Shown here: piece by piece, positions 52,065 to 59,970 of the stretch
How the letters are laid out: each line of letters begins with the position of its first letter
Position numbering within the stretch: position 1 is the first letter of the stretch
Source: JACCWP01 sp963785115
Lineage (GTDB): Bacteria; Actinomycetota; Actinomycetes; Propionibacteriales; Nocardioidaceae
NCBI GenBank assembly: GCA_963785115.1
Contig: CAWATY010000009.1
Span: 620,001-684,000 of the forward strand
Direction of reading: 5' to 3'
DNA: 64,000 bases
Notes under the pieces: generated by a model
The model's database searches: none
Seen by the model: the letters and a program-made list of their open reading frames with translations, nothing else
Told to the model about the DNA's origin: nothing
Translations under genes and position numbers: made by a program

Positions 52065-52653
52065 GTGACACGCCGACCTGCCGCTCTGCCTACCGCCCTG
52101 CTCCTGTCCGTGCTGCTGGTCGGCGGCGGCTGCGGCTCCGACGACGGCGACGACCCCGCCGCCAGCGACGAGTCGACCTCGGCGCCCACCTCGGAGACGG
52201 CCGACGAGCCCACCGACCGCGGACCGACCGACCGAGGACGCGACCGAGGACGCGACCGAGGACGCGACCGAGGCATCGTCGGACATCACCGGGGCGTCCG
52301 ACGGCGCGGAGGTCGAGTCCGCGGCCGATCCCGGCGAGCTCACCGACGAGGACGTGCAGGCGATCGCCGACACGATCGTGACCGTCGACCTCGAGGGCGA
52401 CTGCGACCTGCTCACCGACAGGTTCCTCGAGAGCCAGGTCTTCATCGGCGACGACCACGAGCTGGCCTGCAAGGCCTACGAGAAGGTCTTCGTCGAGAAG
52501 CAGTACGGGGTCGAGGACCTCATCATCAGCGACATCAAGGGCACTCAGCAGAAGGCCACCGCACAGTTCGGCAGCACGATCGCCGACCTGACGCTGACGT
52601 ACACGCTGGTCAACGACGGTGGCACCTGGAAGCTCGACGCGTTCGACTTCTGA
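52065..52653 (+). CDS. Hypothetical lipoprotein, with +1 frameshift in an acidic repeat
   Basis: About 195 aa after correction. The GTG at 52065 opens a signal 'ALPTALLLSVLLVGGGCGSDD' with lipobox GGGC, then an acidic Ser/Thr/Asp linker. The frame is lost between about 52205 and 52235, just ahead of the 12-bp repeats that encode TEDA units, and resumes as 'SDITGASDGAEVESAADPG' and the folded domain 'DTIVTVDLEGDCDLLTDRF', 'CKAYEKVFVEKQYGVEDLI', 'LTYTLVNDGGTWKLDAFDF'. The two Cys may pair. Looks like a surface lipoprotein with a DUF4878/NTF2-like domain; function unknown. Confidence 0.75.
52234..52272 (+). repeat. 12-bp tandem repeats (TEDA coding)
   Basis: About three copies of GAGGACGCGACC in the linker of the lipoprotein. 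Confidence 0.75.
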
Positions 52654-52676
52654 CCCGCGCCGACGATCGGTTCGGG

Positions 52677-52928
52677 TCAGCCCTGGTAGCCCTCGACGAC
52701 GTCGGGTGGTCGCACCCGGGCGCCCTCCGGGTCGTCGCCGACGTGCCGGCGAGCATCGCGCTGCCGCAGCAGGTCCCAGCACTGGTCGAGCTCGGTCTCG
52801 ATGTGCTGGAGCCGGCTGTGCTCCTCGTCGCGGGAGATCTCGCCGCGAGCCAGCCGGTCGCGCAACGAGTGCTCCTCGGCCACGAGGTCGTGGATGTGCC
52901 GGCGGATGGTGGTGTCGTCGTCGCTCAC
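52677..52928 (-). CDS. DUF2630 family protein
   Basis: 83 aa from a GTG overlapping the upstream hydrolase stop. 'IRRHIHDLVAEEHSLRDRL', 'LQHIETELDQCWDLLRQRDARR' and the C-terminal 'DPEGARVRPPDVVEGY' match DUF2630 end to end. Predicted two-helix hairpin; function unknown. The family is widespread in actinobacteria. Confidence 0.9.
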   Translation of the reverse strand: MSDDDTTIRRHIHDLVAEEHSLRDRLARGEISRDEEHSRLQHIETELDQCWDLLRQRDARRHVGDDPEGARVRPPDVVEGYQG

Positions 52929-53680
52929 GGACCCGACGGTAGCCGCAGCCCGTCGTCGCCGGTCGCCGCCAAAGCTGCTGACACCGTGGGGTCGAGCGGG
53001 CGCACACCGAGCAGCCCGAGGGTGGAGTCGCGGACGATCTGGTTCCACTCCCCCGGTCGGCCGAACATGAAGTGCCCGGCGGCCTCCAGCTCGAAGCGCG
53101 CCACCCCCGCTCCGGCGCGGCGTGCCCGGCGGGCCCACGCGAGGCTGCCGGGTGGCGAGGTCCAGCGGTCCGCAGTGCCGTGCGCCATGATCAGGCGCTG
53201 CGCGGTACCGACCCGCACCGGCTCTCCTTCGGGCAGCCACGGCGCGAGCGCCACCACCCCCCTCACGCCCGGCTCGGCTGCGAGCGCGCAGACGGCACGG
53301 CCGCCCATCGAGTGGCCCACGAGCACGACCGGCGCTTCGCCGTACCGCTCGCGGAGCGCCCGCAGGGCAGCGCGGCCCTCGGTGACGGGTGCGGGGTCGA
53401 TGGCACCGCCGGCGTTCCAGCCGCGCGCGCCGTAGCGCAGCAGGGCGACGGTGACGCCGTGCGGTCCGGCGGACCGGGCCAGCGTGTTTCCGATCAGCCA
53501 CATCCGCCACCAGGATGCGTGCCGCCGTCGGACGGGACGAGCGTCGGTCGCCCGGCCGCCGTGCAGCAGCAGCGCCACGCCCGCGGGCCCGGCAGTCCCG
53601 GAAGCCGCTGACGCCCGCGCCCTGCGCACAGCGCTGCGCCCTGGCGGCCAGGTGGTGAGGATCGGGGCGGGGTCGGACAC
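52925..53680 (-). CDS. Alpha/beta hydrolase
   Basis: 251 aa from a leaderless GTG. 'VALLLHGGRATDARP' (oxyanion strand), nucleophile elbow 'LVGHSMGGRAVC', Asp in 'IMAHGTADRWTSP' and His in 'EAAGHFMFG'. A conserved Trp-rich piece 'ASWWRMWLIGNTLAR' after the first strand is typical of one actinobacterial subgroup. Role: esterase or peptidase with unknown substrate. It overlaps DUF2630 (GTGA). Confidence 0.88.
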   Translation of the reverse strand: MSDPAPILTTWPPGRSAVRRARASAASGTAGPAGVALLLHGGRATDARPVRRRHASWWRMWLIGNTLARSAGPHGVTVALLRYGARGWNAGGAIDPAPVTEGRAALRALRERYGEAPVVLVGHSMGGRAVCALAAEPGVRGVVALAPWLPEGEPVRVGTAQRLIMAHGTADRWTSPPGSLAWARRARRAGAGVARFELEAAGHFMFGRPGEWNQIVRDSTLGLLGVRPLDPTVSAALAATGDDGLRLPSGP

Positions 53681-53686
53681 CGCCTG

Positions 53687-53692
53687 ATCGTG
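53687..53692 (-). promoter_or_regulatory. -10 element, leaderless hydrolase
   Basis: Minus-strand CACGAT ends 6 bases before the GTG at 53680. Confidence 0.4.
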
Positions 53693-53752
53693 CCACCAGG
53701 TACCGGGGCGCAGCGTCGCTGGGGTTCGGCAGCCGGCCAGCGCCGGCCGTCA

Positions 53753-53808
53753 GATCAGCAGGTCAGCAGGTCAGCAGGTCAGCAGGTCAGCAGGTCAGCA
53801 GGTCAGCA
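53753..53808. repeat. 8-bp tandem repeat array (GGTCAGCA)
   Basis: Six perfect units of GGTCAGCA (53761-53808) plus one imperfect unit before them. On the minus strand each unit carries TGA, and since 8 is not a multiple of 3 the array stops all three frames. It begins inside the stop region of the lipoprotein gene at 53803. Confidence 0.9.
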
Positions 53809-54594
53809 GTCGGTGAAGATGGTCAGCCCGGGCTTGCCCATGGCGTCGCCGCGCTCGGTGTAGGTCGCCGCGCTCTGGCCGTCGGCGGTGAGCGTGGTGC
53901 CGTCGAGGGTGTAGTGCGTGGTCTTGATGTGCACCGGGCCGCCGAGTCCGTCGGAGCTCGTGGTGGACCAGGTGAGACCGCCGTCACCGCAACCGATGCT
54001 CTGCGGCACACCGCCGCCGTCGTCGACCGTGGCGACGATGGTCCACGGCTTGCCGTTGTCGTTCTCGACGGGCACCAGAGCCCCGTCGACGAGGGTGAAC
54101 AGGCCGACTTCGCCGCCGCCGCGCGGCGACCAGGACACGGGGGCCGCGATCACGGACTGTCCGGCGACGGTGGCGGCGCCACCGGGCACGAAGGCGTTCG
54201 GGGGCACCAGGTCGAGGCCCGGCAGGGCCACGGCGGAGGTGCCGTCCTCGGTCGTGACCACGAGGGCCGCGGCGCAGCCGGAGCCGCCGTCGCCGACGGT
54301 GCCGATCGCGATGGTGTCGTCGGTGCCGTCGCCGTCGACGTCGGCGGGGTCGTAGGTGACCGACTGGCCGAGCTCGTCGGCGGTCAGGCCCGCGGGGCAT
54401 GCCGGGTCGACAGCCGGCGCGCCGGTGCCGCCGCCGGACCCTGCCGCGTCGGAGCTGTCGCCGTCAGACCCGCTGGACGAGGGCTCCTGGTCGGCGCAGC
54501 CGACGGCAAGGGCAGGCAGAACGAGCAGACCGGTGAGCGTGGTTGCGCAGCGGGCCCAGCGCGGGCGCCGCGAGAACGTCGTGTTCGTGGTCAT
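53803..54594 (-). CDS. Hypothetical lipoprotein
   Basis: 263 aa. Signal 'TTLTGLLVLPALAVGCADQ' with lipobox AVGC (Cys about residue 33), then a Ser/Gly/Asp linker. The mature part includes a calcium-loop-like 'DPADVDGDGTDDTIAIG', similar to FG-GAP/thrombospondin-type DxDxDG loops, and beta-rich segments up to 'GKPGLTIFTDC'. Three or four Cys may form disulfides. Surface-exposed; function unknown. The stop codon lies in the 8-bp repeat array. Confidence 0.82.
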   Translation of the reverse strand: MTTNTTFSRRPRWARCATTLTGLLVLPALAVGCADQEPSSSGSDGDSSDAAGSGGGTGAPAVDPACPAGLTADELGQSVTYDPADVDGDGTDDTIAIGTVGDGGSGCAAALVVTTEDGTSAVALPGLDLVPPNAFVPGGAATVAGQSVIAAPVSWSPRGGGEVGLFTLVDGALVPVENDNGKPWTIVATVDDGGGVPQSIGCGDGGLTWSTTSSDGLGGPVHIKTTHYTLDGTTLTADGQSAATYTERGDAMGKPGLTIFTDC

Positions 54595-54657
54595 CTGTCT
54601 CGCCTCCGACTCAAGTAGGACGGGGGTGCCTGTCCGGGGATGAGACGGCGAGTCCGC

Positions 54658-55065
54658 TCATCCGGTTCCGCGGGTGCGCCACAGCCAGGCCAGCCCCAGC
54701 ACGGGCAGCAGCAGCGGTACGTACCCGTACCCGGCGCCGAAGCCGGACCAGACGGTCTCGTCGGGGAACAGCTCCTCGTCGACCACGGTAAGGGTGCCGA
54801 CCACCAGCACGCCGACGAGCTCGACGCCGATGGCAGCTGCGGCCACCCGACGGGAGGTCCGGCTCCCTCGGGCCAGTCCGACGGTCGCGAGGACATAGAC
54901 GACGGCCGCGAGCGCCGAGAGCCCGTACGCCAGCGGCGCCTCGTCGAACCGGGTGGCGAGCTGGACGCCCGAGCGCGCGGTTGCTGCCAGCGCAAACACC
55001 GCGTATACCGCGACCAGGAGCCGTCCGGGACCGCGGTTGGTGGTGGCCTCGTCGGCGCCGCTCAC
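54658..55065 (-). CDS. Four-helix hypothetical membrane protein
   Basis: 135 aa from the GTG at 55065, which overlaps the preceding stop by four bases. Membrane segments: 'LLVAVYAVFALAATARSGVQ', 'LAYGLSALAAVVYVLATVGL', 'VAAAAIGVELVGVLVVGTLTVV' and 'YVPLLLPVLGLAWLW'. It belongs to a small actinobacterial membrane protein family without known role; the pair with the next gene is probably a functional unit. Confidence 0.82.
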   Translation of the reverse strand: MSGADEATTNRGPGRLLVAVYAVFALAATARSGVQLATRFDEAPLAYGLSALAAVVYVLATVGLARGSRTSRRVAAAAIGVELVGVLVVGTLTVVDEELFPDETVWSGFGAGYGYVPLLLPVLGLAWLWRTRGTG

Positions 55066-55424
55066 GGCAGCCCGGCCCACAACTGGGTGACCCGCAGCGC
55101 CAGCACCGCCACGGTCAGGCAGCCGATCAGCAGCACCCCGGTTCCCCACCGGGTCTTCTCCGAGGCGGCCCACGCCACGGCGAACGGCAGCACGACGACG
55201 GTGCTGACCAGGTAGCCCACGAACGTGACCCCGTCGACGTCGCGCTCGGTGGTGGCCAGGGCCACGCAGCCGACGACCAGCTGCACCAGCACGACCACCT
55301 CGACGCCCGCGATCAACCAGAACAGCGGGTCGTGAAGTCGCCGGTCCAGCACCGTCAGCAGGGCGGACCAGGCGGCCCCGAGGAGCGACCCGCCGATGAG
55401 CACGTACGCGACCGCGTCGACCAC
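55062..55424 (-). CDS. Four-helix hypothetical membrane protein
   Basis: 120 aa. Membrane segments: 'VAYVLIGGSLLGAAWSALLTVL', 'LFWLIAGVEVVVLVQLVVGCVAL', 'FVGYLVSTVVVLPFAVAWA' and 'GTGVLLIGCLTVAVLALRV'. Cotranscribed with the downstream membrane protein gene. No named family recognised. It is divergent from pepN with 42 bp between starts. Confidence 0.82.
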   Translation of the reverse strand: MVDAVAYVLIGGSLLGAAWSALLTVLDRRLHDPLFWLIAGVEVVVLVQLVVGCVALATTERDVDGVTFVGYLVSTVVVLPFAVAWAASEKTRWGTGVLLIGCLTVAVLALRVTQLWAGLP

Positions 55425-55430
55425 GACGCC

Positions 55431-55436
55431 ATCGTC
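55431..55436 (-). promoter_or_regulatory. Possible -10 element for membrane protein pair
   Basis: Minus-strand GACGAT ends 6 bases before the GTG at 55424. Confidence 0.35.
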
Positions 55437-55453
55437 GCAGCCGTCGCGCGACC

Positions 55454-55459
55454 TAGAGT
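55454..55459 (+). promoter_or_regulatory. -10 element, leaderless pepN
   Basis: TAGAGT ends 7 bases before the ATG at 55467. Confidence 0.55.
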
Positions 55460-55466
55460 GACCGCC

Positions 55467-57956
55467 ATGCGCAGCCTGACCGTGGACGAGGCACGTGAGC
55501 GCGCGGCGCTGCTGCGGGTCGTCGCGATGGACCTCGACCTCGACCTCACCCGCGGCGAGCGCACCTTCGGGTCACGCACGACGATCGACGTGGAGGCGCT
55601 GGCAGACGGCGAGACGTTCCTGGACGTCCGTCCGGACGCGCTGCTGGCGATCGACGTCGACGGGGCGGCGCTCGACCCCGCGGCGCTCGACGACGGACGC
55701 GTTCCGCTGCGGCTCACTGCCGGGCGGCACCGGGTGACTGTCGACGCCGAGATGGCCTACAGCCATGACGGTGAGGGGCTCCACCGCACGGTCGACCCGG
55801 CCGACGACCTGGCGTACACGTACCTGATGTCGTTCCTCGACGCGGCGCCGCGGTGCTTCGCGTGCTTCGACCAACCCGACCTGAAGGCGCCCTACCGGGT
55901 GCGGGTGTCGGCGCCGGCCGACTGGACGGTGGTGGGAAACGGGCGCGCGACCCGGGTGGACGGGTCGGAGAGCGACGACACCGCCCGGTGGGAGCTGGCT
56001 GAGACGCCCGCGCTCGCCACCTACTTCGTGACCTTGGTCGCCGGGCCGTACCACTCCCGCTACGCCGAGCACGACGGCATCCGGCTGGGGGTGCATGCCA
56101 AGCAGTCGCTGGCCGCGGCCCTGGACAAGGAGGTCGACGAGATCGTCGAGGTGACCGGCCAGGCGCTGGACCGCTTCCACGAGCTGTTCGGCATCCGTTA
56201 CCCGTTCGGCGACTACGACCAGGCTTTCGTGCCGGAGTTCAACGCCGGCGCGATGGAGAACCCCGGCTGCGTGACGTTCCGCGACTCGCTGATGTTCCGG
56301 GGCCCGGTCACGACCGGCGAGCGCAGCTTCCGCGCCGAGATCGTCGTGCACGAGATGGCCCACATGTGGTTCGGCGACCTCGTGACGATGCGCTGGTGGG
56401 ACGACCTGTGGCTGAACGAGTCGTTCGCCGATTACATGGGCTACCGGGTGACGACGGAGGCCACCCGGTTCACCGACCTCTGGGTCGAGGCCGTGTTCCG
56501 CCGCAAGTACTGGGGGCTGCGCGCCGACCAGCAGCCCTCGACGCACCCGATCGCCGGCAACGGGGCGGTCGATGCCAACACCGCCCTGCAGGACTTCGAC
56601 GGCATCTCCTACGCCAAGGGCGCCGCCGTGCTCAAGCAGCTCGCGGCATGGCTGGGCGACGACACGTTCCTCGCCGGCGTCCGCGACCACCTGGCGTCCC
56701 GGTCGTTCGGCAACGCCACGCTGGCCGACCTGCTCGGCTCCTGGGAGCGGGCCGGCGCGCACGACCTGCAGGCTTGGGCGGAGGCATGGCTGCGGGAGGC
56801 CGGTCCGGACACGCTCCGCGTCGAGGGCGACACGCTGCACCGGCTGCCGCCCCCCGGGTCGGCGGCCTCTGCCCGACCGCACGGCGTCACGGTGCTGCGG
56901 ATCGGGCCCGACGGAACCGTCGAGGAGGCGCCACTCAGCATCAGCGCCGACAGCACCACGCTGCCCCTGGCACCCGCGTCCGGACACCTGCTGGTGCCGG
57001 ACGGGCGCGACCAGACCTGGGCCAAGGTCCGCCTCGATCCGGAGACCCTCCGGTTGCTGCCCGAGCGGCTTGCGTCCGTCCCGGACGCCGTCACCCGTGG
57101 CAGTGTCTGGCTCGCCGTCCGCGACGCCTTCGAGGACGCCGAACTCACCCCCGAGGCCGCGCTCGAGCTGCTGGTCGCCGCCCTGCCGCACGAGGACACC
57201 GACGTCGGTCTCGCGGCGCTCACCACCTTCGCCGTCGAGGACGTGCTCGGCCGGGCCATGGGGGGCGATGTCGACGCCGCTCGCAGGGTCGAACGTGCCC
57301 TGCAGCAGCGGCTGGCGAGCGCCGCTCCCTCCTCGTCCCTGCAGCTGGCCTCCGCCCGGGCGTACGTGCGGGTCTGCACCGATCCCGACGCCCTGGGCGG
57401 TTGGCTGGCGGAGGGAGCACCCGAGGGACTGGTGATGGACGCGGACATGCGCTGGCGGGTCCTGCTGCAGCGTTGCCGCTGGGGCGCCGACGACGCCTCG
57501 AGGATCGATGAGGAGTACGTCCGCGACCGCACCAACGACGGCGAGGCGCATGCCGCGCGGTGTCGCGCCGCGCTGCCGGATCCCGGCGCGAAGGCCGCCG
57601 CGTGGGAGCTGGTCACGCACGACGCGGACGCGTCCAACCACGTGCTGTACGCCGCCTGCGAGGGGTTCTGGTGGCCCGAGCAGTCGACGTTGACGGATCC
57701 GTACGTCGACCGGTACTTCACCGACGTGCCGGCGACCGCGGCGCTGCGAGTGGGGTGGGTGGTCGCCGAGTCGGCGGCCCTGGTCTACCCGAGGTTCGCG
57801 GTGCGCGAGGAGACGGCGGTCGCGGCCGACCGGCTGCTCGCGGCACCCGGGGTCGACGCCGCTGTCCGGCGCCGGATTGCTGAGGGCACGGCGGACCTGC
57901 GCCGGGCGCTGGCCATCAGAGCGCGCCGGCCGTCAGGGCAGAGCCAACCCGGGTAG
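55467..57956 (+). CDS. pepN: Aminopeptidase N (M1 family)
   Basis: 829 aa. The exopeptidase motif is GAMEN (residues 261-265) and the zinc site HEMAHMW (His295, Glu296, His299) with the third ligand Glu in 'NESFADYMGY'. The proton-donor Tyr is in 'ISYAKGAAVLKQL'. N-terminal saddle domain (about 1-180) and the long helical C-terminal ERAP1-like domain (about 520-829) are complete. Role: cytosolic removal of N-terminal residues from peptides. The 3' end overlaps the convergent HAD gene by 24 bases. Confidence 0.95.
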   Translation: MRSLTVDEARERAALLRVVAMDLDLDLTRGERTFGSRTTIDVEALADGETFLDVRPDALLAIDVDGAALDPAALDDGRVPLRLTAGRHRVTVDAEMAYSHDGEGLHRTVDPADDLAYTYLMSFLDAAPRCFACFDQPDLKAPYRVRVSAPADWTVVGNGRATRVDGSESDDTARWELAETPALATYFVTLVAGPYHSRYAEHDGIRLGVHAKQSLAAALDKEVDEIVEVTGQALDRFHELFGIRYPFGDYDQAFVPEFNAGAMENPGCVTFRDSLMFRGPVTTGERSFRAEIVVHEMAHMWFGDLVTMRWWDDLWLNESFADYMGYRVTTEATRFTDLWVEAVFRRKYWGLRADQQPSTHPIAGNGAVDANTALQDFDGISYAKGAAVLKQLAAWLGDDTFLAGVRDHLASRSFGNATLADLLGSWERAGAHDLQAWAEAWLREAGPDTLRVEGDTLHRLPPPGSAASARPHGVTVLRIGPDGTVEEAPLSISADSTTLPLAPASGHLLVPDGRDQTWAKVRLDPETLRLLPERLASVPDAVTRGSVWLAVRDAFEDAELTPEAALELLVAALPHEDTDVGLAALTTFAVEDVLGRAMGGDVDAARRVERALQQRLASAAPSSSLQLASARAYVRVCTDPDALGGWLAEGAPEGLVMDADMRWRVLLQRCRWGADDASRIDEEYVRDRTNDGEAHAARCRAALPDPGAKAAAWELVTHDADASNHVLYAACEGFWWPEQSTLTDPYVDRYFTDVPATAALRVGWVVAESAALVYPRFAVREETAVAADRLLAAPGVDAAVRRRIAEGTADLRRALAIRARRPSGQSQPG

Positions 57957-58574
57957 ATCACGCATGTCGTGGAACACCTCCGCGCCGGCCCCGGCGAGCG
58001 CGTCGGGTGCGGTGAGCCCGGCGCCGTAGCCGAGCACCCGCATCCCCGCGGCGACCCCCGCCTGGACGCCCGGGACGCTGTCCTCGACCACGACGCAGTC
58101 GTCGGCGGCGTGCCCTTCCTGAGCAGCGGCGTGCAGGAACAGGTCCGGGGCCGGCTTGCCCCGGGTGACGTCCTGGCTGCTGTGGACGTGGCCCTCGAAC
58201 GCCTCGAGCAGCCCGGTGAGCCCGAGCACCAGCCGGAGCCGGTCGTGGCCGCTGGACGACGCCACGCAGGTGTCCGCCCGGGATCGGACGGCGTGCACGG
58301 CCTCCACGACGCCGTCCACGGGCTGCAGCTCGGCGCGGAACAGGTCGTGGGTCAGGTCGCGCAGCCGGTCGTACCAGCCCGCGGGCAGGCCTCCCTCGAC
58401 GTGCCGGGCGATCTCGTCGGTCATGTGCTGCTCGCTACGCCCGACGAAGCGGGCGATGACGTCACTCTGCTCCAGCGGCCAGCCGAGGGCGGTGATCTGC
58501 TCGGCCTCCAACCGGGTGACGAGTCGCTCGCTGTCCACCAGCACACCGTCGCAGTCGAAGATCACCAGCGTCAC
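57933..58574 (-). CDS. HAD family hydrolase (beta-phosphoglucomutase/phosphatase-like)
   Basis: 213 aa. Motif I 'VIFDCDGVLVDSE' (Asp7, Asp9), motif II 'VASSSGH', motif III Lys in 'SSQDVTRGKPAPDLFLHAA' and motif IV 'VVEDSVPGVQAGVAAGM'. The helical cap lies between residues about 15 and 90 (subfamily I). Role: phosphatase or phosphomutase acting on a sugar phosphate or similar. The leaderless GTG follows TAGGCT. Confidence 0.92.
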   Translation of the reverse strand: MTLVIFDCDGVLVDSERLVTRLEAEQITALGWPLEQSDVIARFVGRSEQHMTDEIARHVEGGLPAGWYDRLRDLTHDLFRAELQPVDGVVEAVHAVRSRADTCVASSSGHDRLRLVLGLTGLLEAFEGHVHSSQDVTRGKPAPDLFLHAAAQEGHAADDCVVVEDSVPGVQAGVAAGMRVLGYGAGLTAPDALAGAGAEVFHDMRDLPGLALP

Positions 58575-58581
58575 GAGTCGG

Positions 58582-58587
58582 AGCCTA
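58582..58587 (-). promoter_or_regulatory. -10 element, leaderless HAD gene
   Basis: Minus-strand TAGGCT ends 7 bases before the GTG at 58574. Confidence 0.55.
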
Positions 58588-58778
58588 GGTGCACCGTCCG
58601 CGGTCTCGACTGTGCGCTAAAGCGTCACCGGCCCCCTCTCGGCTGGTTGATCCGCGCACCCTCGATCGGGCTGCTAGCTGCGGCCGCAGCTCGTGCCAGC
58701 GCTGCTGGGCGTCGCGGCGGGCCTCGACCATTGCCCAGCGCCGCGGCGCGGCTGCCGGGCGATGTCGGGAGCCGGACC

Positions 58779-58784
58779 TACGGT
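58779..58784 (+). promoter_or_regulatory. -10 element, leaderless sbcD
   Basis: TACGGT ends 7 bases before the ATG at 58792. Confidence 0.55.
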
Positions 58785-58791
58785 TCGGGAC

Positions 58792-59970
58792 ATGCGCCTG
58801 CTGCACACCTCCGACTGGCATCTCGGCCGGTCGTTCCACCGCGAGAGCCTGCTGGGCGCGCAGGCCTCGTTCATCGACCACTTGCTGGAGACCGTGCGTA
58901 CGGAGGCGGTCGACCTGGTGGTCGTGGCGGGCGACGTCTACGACCGCGCGCTGCCCCCGGTCGACGCGGTTGCGCTGGCCGACGAGGCGCTGACCCGGCT
59001 CGCCGCCTCGGGCGTCCCGGTGGTGGTCACCCCGGGCAACCACGACTCGGCCCGCCGGCTGGGTTTCGCGTCCGGGCTGATCGCCGCCGCGGGCGTGCAC
59101 GTGCGTACCGACCCCGAGGCGCTGGCCACCCCCGTCGTAGTCCCCGACCGGCACGGGCCGGTGGCGGTCTACGGGATCCCCTATCTCGAGCCCGAGACAG
59201 TCGCCCGCGGCTGGGGCCTGGAGCGGCGCTCCCACCAGGCGGTCACCGACGAGGCGATGCGCCGGGTGCGCGCCGATCTGGCGACTCGGCCCGGCGTCCG
59301 CTCCGTGGTGCTGGCGCACACCTGGGTGGTCGGAGGCGCGCCCAGCGACAGCGAGCGGGACGTCAGCGTGGGGGGCGTCTCGCAGGTGTCGGCAGATGCC
59401 TTCGCGGGCGCCGACTACGTGGCGCTGGGGCACCTGCACGGCCGGCAGGAGCTCTCCCCCACGCTGCGCTACAGCGGATCGCCGCTGGCCTACTCCTTCT
59501 CCGAGGCCCGCCAGCGCAAGGGGTCGTGGCTGGTCGACCTGGGTGCCGACGGAGTGCGCGGGGCGGAGTTCGTCGAGGCCCCGGTGCCGCGCCCCCTGGG
59601 CGTCCTGCGCGGCCACCTCGACGACCTGCTGGCCGACCCCGGTCTCACCCGCCACGAGCAGAGCTGGGTGCAGGTCACGCTCACCGACCCGAGCCGCCCG
59701 CGGGCCGCGATGGAGCGGCTCCGGACGCGCTTCCCCCACGCGCTGGTCCTGCACTTCGAGCCCGAGGGCGACACCGCCCTACGCACGAGCTGGACCTCGA
59801 CCGTGCGCGGACGCAGCGACGAGGAGATCGTGCGCGACTTCATCGAGGTGGTCCGTGAGCGCCCGGTCGACGACGCGGAGGCGGCGCTGCTCGACGCCGC
59901 CTGTGCCGCCTGCCGCGAGGATGCCGCGGCCGTGGCTGTCCCTGCTCCCTGGCAGGGCGGGGCGGCCTGA
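58792..59970 (+). CDS. sbcD: Exonuclease subunit SbcD (Mre11 family)
   Basis: 392 aa. Metallophosphoesterase motifs in order: 'HTSDWHLGRSF', 'VVVAGDVYDRALPP', 'VTPGNHDSARRL', 'VLAHTWVVGG' and 'VALGHLHGRQEL'. The C-terminal capping and SbcC-binding region follows residue 260. Role: nuclease of the SbcCD complex, cleaving hairpins and processing double-strand ends with Mn2+. The sbcC ATG overlaps its stop by one base (TGATG), so the two are cotranslated. Confidence 0.95.
   Translation: MRLLHTSDWHLGRSFHRESLLGAQASFIDHLLETVRTEAVDLVVVAGDVYDRALPPVDAVALADEALTRLAASGVPVVVTPGNHDSARRLGFASGLIAAAGVHVRTDPEALATPVVVPDRHGPVAVYGIPYLEPETVARGWGLERRSHQAVTDEAMRRVRADLATRPGVRSVVLAHTWVVGGAPSDSERDVSVGGVSQVSADAFAGADYVALGHLHGRQELSPTLRYSGSPLAYSFSEARQRKGSWLVDLGADGVRGAEFVEAPVPRPLGVLRGHLDDLLADPGLTRHEQSWVQVTLTDPSRPRAAMERLRTRFPHALVLHFEPEGDTALRTSWTSTVRGRSDEEIVRDFIEVVRERPVDDAEAALLDAACAACREDAAAVAVPAPWQGGAA

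Noticed and set aside
52205..52272. Phase-variable lipoprotein switched by repeat slippage
   Set aside because: The repeat unit is 12 bp, so copy-number change keeps the frame and cannot explain the shift. The break also precedes the clean repeats.
58585..58731. 48-residue minus-strand frame between HAD and sbcD genes
   Set aside because: It starts as a plausible helix (MVEARRDAQQRWHEL) but has no ribosome site, overlaps the HAD promoter and ends in low-complexity sequence.
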